DNA of 10,394 nt from Deltaproteobacteria bacterium (GCA_021779275.1 JAJYAX010000019.1:1-10394), one strand, 5' to 3'. Counted from the first letter of the stretch, positions 1 through 7,024 are shown. Numbers and translations are program-made. The notes: a model not told the origin generated them from the sequence alone.

Positions 1-255
1 GGCCCGCGCCCCGCGGGCATGGGCCTTGATCTCGGTCACCGTCGGGGACTCATAGGAGATCTCGAACAGGCTCCGGCCGTAGCCGGTGGCCATGATTCGG
101 TCATAGGCAACCCCGCCGATCAGCCTGCCGGCCTCGGCCATCGGGTCGAAGCCGGTATCGGCCTGCAGACTGTTGAGAATGTCGCCCCTTTCATCAATCA
201 CGACCAATTCGATGGAGCGGGAGCCGATATCGATCCCGGCAAAACGCTTGCTCAC
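1..255 (-). CDS. 2-hydroxyacyl-CoA dehydratase activator (BadF/BadG/HgdC ATPase family), N-terminal part
   Basis: Only the first 85 residues are in the window; the gene continues past the left edge. The start is a GTG at 255, just 15 bp after the stop of the dehydratase-like gene, so the two are almost certainly co-transcribed. The N-terminus carries the phosphate-binding motif of the ASKHA ATPase fold (GIDIGSRSIELVV, about residues 7-19). The typical activator stretch ATGYGRS lies near residue 56 and TEIKAHARG near residue 74. Members of this family are homodimers bridged by one [4Fe-4S] cluster. They hydrolyse ATP to push a single low-potential electron into a dehydratase-type partner. The cluster-binding cysteines lie downstream of the part seen here. 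E. coli YjiL and the reductase of the double-cubane cluster protein are the closest functional parallels. The family call is secure; the exact substrate system is inferred from the neighbour. Confidence 0.9.
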   Translation of the reverse strand, partial: MSKRFAGIDIGSRSIELVVIDERGDILNSLQADTGFDPMAEAGRLIGGVAYDRIMATGYGRSLFEISYESPTVTEIKAHARGARA

Positions 256-270
256 ACGCGGTCCTCCGGC

Positions 271-1548
271 TTAGCGAAGCTGCTCGATGAAGGCCTCGAT
301 CCGGGTCTTCAGCTGGCCCATATCCTCCATGCTGTAATCGGTCTCGATACGCAGGGTCGGAATGCTTTTCTGCTCCAGGGCCGCTTCCACCGGGATGGAT
401 TCCATCAGATAAGGCTGACAGAACTGCAGGCCGTAATGGATCACCCCGTCGGCCTTGTAGGCGGCGGCCATCTCTTCGATATGGGCCAAGCGATCCGGGT
501 TGGGCGTAAAGATCGCGCAATCCACCTGATAATACCTGTCGACGATGGCCTCCATCATCTCCGCAACGGTCTCACCGGAATCGTCGGTCAGGTTCCGGGC
601 GCCGCGCTCACCGACGCAGGATTCCTCGCCGACGATGACGGCGCCTGCGGTCTCGACGATCAACGGCAGTTTCCAGTTGGGCACAGCCTGCGGACAGCCC
701 GAGACCAGGATGCGGGGGGCCTTTTCGGCAAAGACGCCCGTACCCTCCGCGATCCGTGCCTCCAGCTCGTCGCAGATCTTCTCGACGGAGGCGGTGAAAC
801 GCGCCGGATTGTCATAGAAAAAGACCTGGTTCACCAGCAGGGCGTCCAGACCCGATATGGGCGCCGGGTCCGCCTTGCGCAGAGCCGAGAGACGGTGGAC
901 GGCGGCGCGTTTGGCGTTTACCGTCCGGATCGCCTGCCTCAGGGAGTCGGCGGTAATCTGAACGCCGGTCAATGCTTCGACTGCCGCCTTGAAACGGAGG
1001 TATTCGGATCGCAACAATGCCCTGCCCTGCTCGGATTTCACCTGCGGCAGGTCCATCACATAGAGGTTGTCGACCAGGCCCTTAAAGGTTTCATAGGCCT
1101 TTTTCTTGCCGTCGCAGGTATTCTCGCCGACGATCATGTCCGCACTTTCCAGATACGGGCAGACCTTGCCGAGCTTGAAGCCGAAAGAGGACTTGATCAA
1201 CGCGCAGGTATTGCGGGGCAGGAGCTTTTCGACCTCTTCGGTTGCGAAATCGGCCCCGGAACAGAGCCCGACCAGGGTGGCGTTGGCGGCAAGCGCAATC
1301 TCCTCGGGCACGAAGACGCAATAGCAGCCGATGATCTTCCGGCCCGCTTTCTTTTCATCCAGCAGCTCTTTGATCCGCAGACCGTGCACCTCGCTCATCA
1401 CGAAGTCGAAATAGCCCATGCCCTCCGGGCGATCCTTCTGGGCGAGGTAGATATCCTGATAGGCCGGACCGAGAACACCCAGCAGGGCGTCGTGGGCCTC
1501 AAGGTCAAGCCCCAGATCTGTCCACATGGAACGGTAATCTTCACTCAT
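271..1548 (-). CDS. 2-hydroxyacyl-CoA dehydratase-like iron-sulfur protein, YjiM / double-cubane cluster type
   Basis: A 425-residue cytoplasmic protein of the HgdB/FldB-like superfamily. Recognisable blocks are GCYCVFVPEE (residues 74-83), ENTCDGKKK (142-150), GCPQAVPNWKLP (284-295), EESCVGER (308-315), CAIFTPN (344-350), HYGLQFCQPY (371-380) and IETDYSMEDMGQLKTR (401-416). These match the single-subunit branch (E. coli YjiM, Carboxydothermus double-cubane cluster protein) rather than the paired alpha/beta dehydratases. Cysteines at 75, 77, 96, 115, 130, 145, 285, 311, 344 and 377 give ample candidate cluster ligands. Branch members take low-potential electrons from an ATP-driven activator; the characterised one reduces small molecules and its natural substrate is unknown. 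Only the activator follows, with no second dehydratase subunit before the window edge. The open frame extends up to 1584, but the GGAGG at 1558-1562 sits 9 nt before the ATG at 1548 and only 3 nt before the ATG at 1554, so 1548 is preferred. Confidence 0.88.
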   Translation of the reverse strand: MSEDYRSMWTDLGLDLEAHDALLGVLGPAYQDIYLAQKDRPEGMGYFDFVMSEVHGLRIKELLDEKKAGRKIIGCYCVFVPEEIALAANATLVGLCSGADFATEEVEKLLPRNTCALIKSSFGFKLGKVCPYLESADMIVGENTCDGKKKAYETFKGLVDNLYVMDLPQVKSEQGRALLRSEYLRFKAAVEALTGVQITADSLRQAIRTVNAKRAAVHRLSALRKADPAPISGLDALLVNQVFFYDNPARFTASVEKICDELEARIAEGTGVFAEKAPRILVSGCPQAVPNWKLPLIVETAGAVIVGEESCVGERGARNLTDDSGETVAEMMEAIVDRYYQVDCAIFTPNPDRLAHIEEMAAAYKADGVIHYGLQFCQPYLMESIPVEAALEQKSIPTLRIETDYSMEDMGQLKTRIEAFIEQLR

Positions 1549-1557
1549 TGACATTAT

Positions 1558-1562
1558 CCTCC
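1558..1562 (-). promoter_or_regulatory. Shine-Dalgarno of the dehydratase-like gene
   Basis: GGAGG on the minus strand. It lies inside the longer open frame that begins at 1584, and so argues against that upstream start. Its 9-nt distance favours the ATG at 1548; the ATG at 1554 would be only 3 nt away. Confidence 0.7.
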
Positions 1563-1839
1563 GATTTGATGAATAGAAATTCATGTTTGACGGTTTTGCT
1601 GATTATCAAGCCTTAAAGTACAAAGCAAGGGTACGTTGTTTGCACTGTAAACTCAAGCGCAGAATCTCAATAAATATTATGCCATCCATAGGATTACACT
1701 ATTTCAAAGCAGCAGAACCGCCAAACGATCTCTTCCAACCGGGGGTATTTTTTCGTGAGGGTTTTGGTAAAATTACTGCAGGCGCAGCTGGTCGGCGCCG
1801 CCCCGGTTTACACCATCGCCGCGAGTGAACCGGCCGCTA

Positions 1840-1855
1840 TCCGGCTTCTGCCGGA
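1840..1855. other. Hairpin downstream of the SDR gene
   Basis: TCCGGC-ttct-GCCGGA is a perfect 6-bp stem with a tetraloop, 14 bp past the SDR stop codon. It could stall or end transcription of the redox cluster. No T-run follows on the minus strand, so it is not a standard intrinsic terminator. Confidence 0.35.
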
Positions 1856-1869
1856 AGTGCGCCCTGCAA

Positions 1870-2709
1870 TCACCGGGGAGAGAGTTCGCCGTACCAGTAG
1901 GAGGCCGTGACTCCGCCGTCCATCAAGAAGTCGCTGCCGGTGATGAACCCGCCATCGGGCCCCAGCAGAAGAGCGCCGACGGTCCCGACCTCATCCGGAG
2001 TGCCGATCCGCCCCGCCGGAGACAGTTCAAGCATGCGGCGGTATCCCGGGCCGCGCGGACCGGCCAGCTCCTCCTTGGCGAGAGGCGTGCAGATGATGCC
2101 GGGACTGATCGTATTGACCCGCGCACCGCGCTTGCCCCGCCGTACCGCCTCGGCCATCACCCGCAGCGAGTTGCCGCGCTTGGAGATCTGGTAGGCGTGG
2201 AGCGGGTCCGCCACCCGGTCCGGCTGGAGCATCGGCAGGGCGAGCAAGTCATCGGCGGGCGTGGCAGCCAGCGCCTTGTCCTGCTCGGGTGTCAAGGCCG
2301 GGAGGCGGTGCCCCGACTGCGAGGCGATCACAACACCCGCCCCGCCCCGGGCGATGACGTTGCCGAATTCCTCGAGCACCAGCGCGGTGCCGTACAGATC
2401 GACTTTTAAAATGGTTTCCGGTGATGCCTGCGTGGGAGAAACACCTGCGGCATGGATGACGCCGGTAATGGCGCCAATCGCCGTGGCTGCTTCAACCAAC
2501 GCGTGGACCGACGTACGCGAGGAGACATCGACGAGCGCTATGCTCACCATGAATCCGGCGTCACTCATGACCTTGGCCGCCGCTTCGGCATTTTCCCGGC
2601 GCAGATCGGCCAGGAGCACGTGCCTGCCTGTGCTGACTCGGCGCGCAATCGCCTGACCGATCAGGCCTGCACCGATGACGACGTTGACGTTTGTTATTTC
2701 GTTTTGCAT
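1870..2709 (-). CDS. Short-chain dehydrogenase/reductase (SDR family)
   Basis: A 279-residue soluble oxidoreductase predicted to use NAD(P)H on an alcohol/carbonyl pair. The Rossmann nucleotide site is GAGLIGQAIA (residues 13-22), a variant of the usual TGxxxGIG glycine motif. HAAG follows at 86-89, in place of NNAG. The catalytic serine is 130 or 132 (IASQSGH), and the active-site YxxxK is Tyr173/Lys177 (YQISK). SPGIICTPL (about 202-210) is the usual SDR loop after the active site, and the C-terminus has GSDFLMDGG. Serine and tyrosine are about 40 residues apart rather than the usual 12-14, because of an insert rich in Leu, Ala and Asp that may form a substrate lid. The start has AGGAG 6 nt upstream. 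It is the last gene of the minus-strand redox cluster, 152 bp after the aldo/keto reductase. Substrate unknown. Confidence 0.88.
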   Translation of the reverse strand: MQNEITNVNVVIGAGLIGQAIARRVSTGRHVLLADLRRENAEAAAKVMSDAGFMVSIALVDVSSRTSVHALVEAATAIGAITGVIHAAGVSPTQASPETILKVDLYGTALVLEEFGNVIARGGAGVVIASQSGHRLPALTPEQDKALAATPADDLLALPMLQPDRVADPLHAYQISKRGNSLRVMAEAVRRGKRGARVNTISPGIICTPLAKEELAGPRGPGYRRMLELSPAGRIGTPDEVGTVGALLLGPDGGFITGSDFLMDGGVTASYWYGELSPR

Positions 2710-2777
2710 TGCATTCTCCTGTCGTTATCTTTCAGTGGCTCCTTCCCGGCCCTTTTGCCAAGTTTCCGTTTTTGCAC
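2694..2777 (-). pseudogene. 27-codon reading frame, possible aldo/keto reductase start remnant
   Basis: A GTG at 2777 with AGGAG (2785-2789) 7 nt upstream opens a frame beginning VQKRKLGK and stopping at 2694, overlapping the SDR start by 16 bp in another frame. Many aldo/keto reductases of the YakC/Tas branch begin MQKRxLGKSGLEVS. The first eight residues fit that pattern and then the similarity stops at once. It may be the start of a gene whose body was deleted, or a short leader coupled to SDR translation. Eight residues are too few to be sure. Confidence 0.25.
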
Positions 2778-2780
2778 TGT

Positions 2781-2840
2781 TTATCTCCTGCAGTTGTTTT
2801 TGGTGCGCCTCAGCAAGACGACGGGGTGAAAATCCTCCAT
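2781..2840 (-). other. 19-codon reading frame with ribosome binding site
   Basis: ATG at 2840, preceded by AAGGA at a spacing of 5 nt (2846-2850), encodes MEDFHPVVLLRRTKNNCRR and stops at 2781. Its end runs into the Shine-Dalgarno of the next tiny frame. I recognise no family. It lies in the 152-bp gap between the aldo/keto reductase and the SDR and could be a gene remnant, a leader peptide or chance. Confidence 0.2.
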
Positions 2841-2861
2841 CCTCTTCCTTACTGTTACGGT

Positions 2862-3737
<876 letters not shown>

Positions 3738-4094
3738 TCAGAAAGCATCACGCATGATCTGCAGAGCCTCGTTCTTGCCGATTGAGGTCAGGATACCGAG
3801 GTTTCTTCTTTCGACCGCTTTTTCCGCGATGGTTTCCAGGTAAATGCTGATACCTTCTTCGACGCTTTCCACCCGCGGATTGGGCTTGATCCCGCTCAAC
3901 TCGGCACAAGGAAGACCTGTCTTGGCGAATTGGGCGATGATTGTCTGGTGGATGCCGTTTTTCTTGATACTGCCGCCACCGTAGGCCAGCAGCACCTTTG
4001 AACCGCCATAGGATTTGATGGTATCGCCGAGAATACTGATCTGTCCCTTGCCGAAGAAGGCTGTGGTCGGAATACTGTAAATGAGATTGTCCAT
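3738..4094 (-). pseudogene. Iron-containing alcohol dehydrogenase (YqhD/BdhA type) with a large in-frame internal deletion
   Basis: The open frame encodes 118 residues, where the family normally has about 380-390. Residues 1-82 match the N-terminus of YqhD/butanol dehydrogenases: the opening MDNLIYSIPTTAFFGKGQI, then LLAYGGGSIKKNG and SGIKPNPRVESVEEGI. From about residue 83 the text jumps to the family's extreme C-terminus (IAEKAVERRNLGILTSIGKN, ending EALQIMRDAF). The dinucleotide motif GGGSxxD and the Asp/His metal ligands, all in the missing middle of about 270 residues, are absent, so alcohol dehydrogenase activity is not possible. The ends still join in frame, and AGGAG lies 7 nt before the ATG, so a short protein may be made. 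It sits between the metallophosphoesterase (30 bp) and the aldo/keto reductase (24 bp), the place yqhD holds next to dkgA in E. coli. An assembly collapse is an alternative. Confidence 0.8.
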
Positions 4095-4124
4095 GTTGAT
4101 TCTCCTGTTGATGGTGAGGAACTC

Positions 4125-5264
4125 TTAATCTTGTTTTTCAGTCCGCGCGCGTAAAATGATACGGGTGATTTCCGCCGGCACCCCCAGCCGGCACGAAAAT
4201 CCTGACCACATTCCTGTTCCAGGGCTGACATAGACCTGCATTCCGTCCCTATCGAACAGCCCTTCGACCAGATTGCCGTTGAAGGATGCTATCAACCATT
4301 TGAGAAAAATCAGTTGACCGCCATGGGTATGGCCGGAAAGCTGGAGGTCCGCCCTGGCATTGCCTGATGCTCCGGATGGCCGATGTTTAAGAAGAATCCG
4401 CACTCCGGACGGAGCGCCGTCCAATGCCTTATCGCTATCCGGTCCCTCACCTCCGAACTGTTGGGCAATCAGGTCCGGCACCCCGGCGAGCACCAATTCC
4501 TTGCCATGTAGAGACAAGGTTCGGTGCTCGTTGTTCAGCATGACAATCCCCAGCTTTTCAAAAACCGGGAGCCATTCCCGCGCATGAAAATAGTATTCAT
4601 GGTTGCCGGTGACGCCGTATACGCCATATCCGGCCTGCAGGTCGCCAAGAGGTGCGATATCTTCTTGCAGCGCCTCCGCATAGCCGTCGATCATGTCGCC
4701 GGTCAGCACCACCAGGTCAGGCCGTTGAGCATTGGTCTTGGCAACCACTGCCCTTAGCCAGTCTTCTTTCAGCAAAGGCCCTATATGAATGTCGGAAAGC
4801 TGAACAATGGTCACCCCATCAAGGCCTGCAGGAAGTCTGGGCAAGGCTATCTCCACATTGCGGACATCCGGGACGATGAGAGACCGCCATGTTCCAAAAA
4901 GTCCAAGCCCCAGAGCGGCAAGCGTCAGCCCACCGCCTCTGATTGCAGGGGTAAACGGCAGATGCCAGGAACCGCCCAGACAACGGCCGAGCCACAGAAA
5001 CAAAGCGAGACCATCTTTTAGAAGAAGCAGAAAGAACAGAATAACCATGGCTCCATAGAGGATCTCCATGGACAGCAGAAGAGCATGGGGCAGGTCCGGA
5101 GCAATAAAGGATCCGCCGATTTTTTCATATATAAGGTATTTCAGGCCGATAACAAATAAAACCATCCCTGCCGCGACCTTAACCAGAGGACGGCAGGGCA
5201 GGAAACAAATCAAGCTGGCAAAAATATAGAGAAAAAGAACAAGAGAAGGGATTGCGAGTCGCAT
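4125..5264 (-). CDS. Membrane-anchored metallophosphoesterase (YkuE/YaeI-like calcineurin superfamily)
   Basis: A 379-residue protein with an N-terminal membrane part and a C-terminal phosphoesterase domain. Hydrophobic segments lie at about residues 5-22, 30-45, 61-82 and 110-125, so three to four membrane spans are likely. The two-metal site is complete: SDIH (Asp158, His160), GDMID (Asp190), GNHE (Asn221, His222), KHRP (His294) and GHTHGGQ (His312, His314). Relatives include phosphodiesterases and UDP-diacylglucosamine hydrolase-like lipid enzymes, but most of this multi-span branch has no known substrate. The start lacks a clear Shine-Dalgarno; ATG at 5264 is chosen because the first hydrophobic segment begins there. 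It lies 58 bp after the cupin and 30 bp before the Fe-ADH remnant, an unexpected neighbour in a carbonyl-reduction cluster, and may have been inserted. Confidence 0.88.
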   Translation of the reverse strand: MRLAIPSLVLFLYIFASLICFLPCRPLVKVAAGMVLFVIGLKYLIYEKIGGSFIAPDLPHALLLSMEILYGAMVILFFLLLLKDGLALFLWLGRCLGGSWHLPFTPAIRGGGLTLAALGLGLFGTWRSLIVPDVRNVEIALPRLPAGLDGVTIVQLSDIHIGPLLKEDWLRAVVAKTNAQRPDLVVLTGDMIDGYAEALQEDIAPLGDLQAGYGVYGVTGNHEYYFHAREWLPVFEKLGIVMLNNEHRTLSLHGKELVLAGVPDLIAQQFGGEGPDSDKALDGAPSGVRILLKHRPSGASGNARADLQLSGHTHGGQLIFLKWLIASFNGNLVEGLFDRDGMQVYVSPGTGMWSGFSCRLGVPAEITRIILRARTEKQD

Positions 5265-5322
5265 GTATTCATTTTTTTAAAGTTCAAGAGGAGAGAGGGA
5301 TGAGGACAGATACTTTTCTTCC

Positions 5323-5730
5323 TCACCTCAATGCAGCGTATACTTCGTCCGCAACCGGCTCCAGCCATGTCGCCGGCCCTTTTTCGGGATGGACCTCAAT
5401 GGCCAGATGGACAAACCAGCTATCCCTGGCGGCGCCATGCCAGTGTTTCGCCTCGGCAGGGATAGTGACAACATCTCCGGCGTGAAGCTCGCGGGCCGGC
5501 CTGCCCCATTCCTGATAATAGCCTCTGCCGCCCGTGACGAGGAGAATCTGGCCACCGGCATGTTTGTGCCAATTGTTGCGGCATCCCGGCTCAAAGGTCA
5601 CATTGGCGATGGGGAGGGCCGAGCCGAAAGGGGTCAGCATATTGAGCCAGACCGTTCCGATGAAATTCGGGCTTGCAAACTTTTCTCCGACGGGAAAAAT
5701 CACACTCTTACTCAGGTCGTCCACGCTCAT
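5323..5730 (-). CDS. Small single-domain cupin protein
   Basis: A 135-residue protein with one beta-barrel cupin domain. Motif 1 is PGCRNNWHKHAGGQ (about 48-61), with His55 and His57 as metal ligands and Gln61 in the usual glutamate place, followed by GRGYYQEWG. Motif 2 is GDVVTIPAEAKHWHGA (85-100), with His96 or His98 as the third histidine. DSWFVHLAIEV after motif 2 is typical of the small cupins found beside, or fused to, carboxymuconolactone decarboxylase-like proteins in redox-stress clusters. The reaction of this group is not known; metal binding is expected, perhaps with a role in handling quinones or reactive carbonyls. GGAG lies 8 nt before the ATG. It follows the Zn-alcohol dehydrogenase in the same direction with a 137-bp gap, so it may belong to the same transcript. 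Confidence 0.88.
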   Translation of the reverse strand: MSVDDLSKSVIFPVGEKFASPNFIGTVWLNMLTPFGSALPIANVTFEPGCRNNWHKHAGGQILLVTGGRGYYQEWGRPARELHAGDVVTIPAEAKHWHGAARDSWFVHLAIEVHPEKGPATWLEPVADEVYAALR

Positions 5731-5782
5731 GGTTTACTCTCCAATATGATAGTTGTTTTCCGGCCTTGATGGTCTATTCAGC

Positions 5783-5807
5783 GGCCGGTCATTATCAGTG
5801 ACCGGCC
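5783..5807. other. Perfect hairpin between the alcohol dehydrogenase and the cupin
   Basis: GGCCGGTCA, a 7-nt loop (ttatcag), then TGACCGGCC: a perfect 9-bp GC-rich stem. No T-run follows on either strand. It may act as an RNA processing or stability element separating dehydrogenase and cupin expression, as a weak terminator, or as a protein-binding dyad. Confidence 0.6.
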
Positions 5808-5851
5808 AGGCAGGCGTGCGCCTCACGGCCGGATCGCTGGTGCGGCCGCAT
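5795..5851 (-). other. 18-codon reading frame with strong ribosome binding site
   Basis: Right after the dehydrogenase stop (5868) comes GGAGG, then 8 nt later an ATG at 5851 opening MRPHQRSGREAHACLAGH, which stops at 5795 inside the downstream hairpin. The quality of the ribosome binding site is notable for such a short frame. It could be a coding remnant, a small peptide or chance; I recognise no family. Confidence 0.25.
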
Positions 5852-5867
5852 GGTTTTCCCCTCCGTG

Positions 5868-6968
5868 TCATACCGGCGGTTCGGCTTTAAGAGAAGCCAT
5901 GTCGATGGAAAAGCGGTATTTAACATCGGACTTAACCATTCTTTCGTAGGCTTCATTGACCTTCTGGATGGGGATGACCTCCACATCGGCGGTGATGGTG
6001 TTTTCCCCGCAAAAGTCAAGCATTTCCTGGGTTTCGGCGATGCCGCCGATAAGCGAGCCGGAGAGGCTGCGGCGTCCAAACAGCAACGCGAAGGCCGAGA
6101 CCGCAAGAGGCTTCTCCGGCGCCCCCACGAGGGTAATATTGCCATCGCGGCCCAGCATATGGATATAGGCGTTGATGTCATGCACGGCGGCTATGGTATC
6201 GAGGATGAAGTCGAAGGTGCCGGCGTGTTTCCGCATCTCTTCGACATTGCGGGAGATGATGACCTCATCGGCGCCTAAACGGAGCGCATCTTTCTTCTTG
6301 TCGGGTGAGGTGGTAAAGACTACGACATGGGCGCCGAAGGCGCGGGCGAACTTGACCCCCATGTGGCCCAGCCCGCCAAGGCCCACCACTCCGACCTTCT
6401 TTCCCTTGATATCGCCCCAACGGCGCATTGGCGAGTAGGTCGTGATTCCGGCGCAGAGCAGCGGCGCAACCCCTGCAAGATTGAGATTGGCGGGGACATG
6501 CAGAACGAAGCGTTCATCGACAACGATGCTTTCGGAGTATCCGCCGTAGGTGACGCCTCCGAGGTGTTTGTCCGGGGAGTTGAAGGTGAGGGTCTGGTTG
6601 GGGCATAATTGTTCCAGGCCGTCCCGGCAATTGGGGCAGGTGTGGTCTGAATCAACCAGGCAGCCGACGCCCGCCAGATCGCCCGCCTTGAACGTCTTGA
6701 CCGCGGAACCGACCCTGGTGACCCGGCCGACGATTTCGTGACCGGGGACAATCGGGTAGACGGTGGGCATGATGCTGCTCCATTCGTTGCGCACCGAGTG
6801 GAGATCGGAGTGACAGATGCCGCAGAAGAGGATTTCGATCTGCACGTCGTTTTCAGTCGTCTCGCGTCGCGGGATCGAGGTTGCGGCAAGCGGCGACGCC
6901 GCACTTGCAGCGGAATAGGCCCTTGCTTTGTAGGTGTTTGTAGTGTGTTCCGAAGTATGTTTCTGCAT
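5868..6968 (-). CDS. Zinc-dependent alcohol dehydrogenase, YahK / cinnamyl alcohol dehydrogenase family
   Basis: A 366-residue medium-chain dehydrogenase/reductase, expected to reduce aldehydes with NADPH. The catalytic zinc site is seen as Cys52 (GICHSD) and His77/Glu78 (PGHE), with a further Cys in LLCAGITTYSPMRRW (about residue 170). The nucleotide-binding loop is GLGGLGHMGVKFARAFGAHV, followed by FTTSPDKKKDA, where Ser and Lys after the second strand favour NADPH. The structural zinc loop holds Cys111, Cys114 and Cys122, but the first ligand, normally Cys in VDSC, is Asp108. The frame is open to 7001, but AGGAGG at 6975-6980 lies 6 nt before the ATG at 6968, so that start is used; it leaves a 12-residue polar extension ahead of the usual N-terminus. 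The gene is divergent from the AraC-type regulator across 250 bp, which suggests regulation by it. Confidence 0.92.
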   Translation of the reverse strand: MQKHTSEHTTNTYKARAYSAASAASPLAATSIPRRETTENDVQIEILFCGICHSDLHSVRNEWSSIMPTVYPIVPGHEIVGRVTRVGSAVKTFKAGDLAGVGCLVDSDHTCPNCRDGLEQLCPNQTLTFNSPDKHLGGVTYGGYSESIVVDERFVLHVPANLNLAGVAPLLCAGITTYSPMRRWGDIKGKKVGVVGLGGLGHMGVKFARAFGAHVVVFTTSPDKKKDALRLGADEVIISRNVEEMRKHAGTFDFILDTIAAVHDINAYIHMLGRDGNITLVGAPEKPLAVSAFALLFGRRSLSGSLIGGIAETQEMLDFCGENTITADVEVIPIQKVNEAYERMVKSDVKYRFSIDMASLKAEPPV

Positions 6969-6974
6969 TGTGAT

Positions 6975-6980
6975 CCTCCT
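6975..6980 (-). promoter_or_regulatory. Shine-Dalgarno deciding the alcohol dehydrogenase start
   Basis: AGGAGG, exactly 6 nt before the ATG at 6968. It makes the longer open frame from 7001 unlikely. Confidence 0.8.
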
Positions 6981-6995
6981 GTCATCATTTTTAAA

Positions 6996-7008
6996 ATGCA
7001 AATTGCAT
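6996..7008. promoter_or_regulatory. Palindrome ATGCAA-a-TTGCAT in the dehydrogenase promoter region
   Basis: A perfect 13-bp palindrome with one central base, 28-40 bp upstream of the dehydrogenase start codon. It covers the best -10 candidate (TTGCAT at 7001-6996 on the minus strand). The position suits an operator at which a bound protein would block RNA polymerase. Binding by the neighbouring AraC-type regulator is only a guess, since that family often uses direct rather than inverted repeats. Confidence 0.45.
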
Positions 7009-7024
7009 CGCAGGCTCTGTTCAA
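6996..7024 (-). promoter_or_regulatory. Candidate promoter of the alcohol dehydrogenase
   Basis: TTGAAC (7024-7019) as -35, a 17-bp spacer and TTGCAT (7001-6996) as -10 on the minus strand. The match is only 4/6 and 3/6, as expected if an activator helps. A start near 6989 would give a leader of about 20 nt containing the AGGAGG. No better pair was seen in this spacer. Confidence 0.3.

Larger units (their letters stand above)
1549..1869. other. 321-bp spacer between the SDR gene and the dehydratase operon
   Basis: No convincing gene is seen. The half next to the dehydratase gene (about 1549-1760) is AT-rich. It holds a possible minus-strand promoter: GATAAT at 1607-1602 as the -10, with a poor TTGCTT-like -35 about 15 bp upstream. 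It also holds a perfect 6-bp inverted repeat, ATGAAT-agaa-ATTCAT, at 1569-1584, just upstream of the ribosome binding site. The half next to the SDR gene is GC-rich like coding DNA and contains the hairpin listed separately. A plus-strand frame starting with GTG at 1755 gives about 50 residues with no family I can name. Confidence 0.5.

Noticed and set aside
19..1551. Plus-strand open frame of 510 codons opposite the dehydratase gene and the activator start
   Set aside because: Its protein has no recognisable family, it crosses two well-supported genes on the other strand, and it is the usual mirror frame of a GC-rich coding sequence.
1755..1910. Plus-strand GTG frame of about 50 residues in the GC-rich part of the spacer, considered as a dehydrogenase remnant
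   Set aside because: It has no glycine motif or other diagnostic residue and overlaps the SDR end; too short and vague to claim.
1825..2409. Plus-strand open frame of 194 codons opposite the SDR gene
   Set aside because: Rich in Arg, Pro and Gly with no motif; it mirrors the SDR coding strand.
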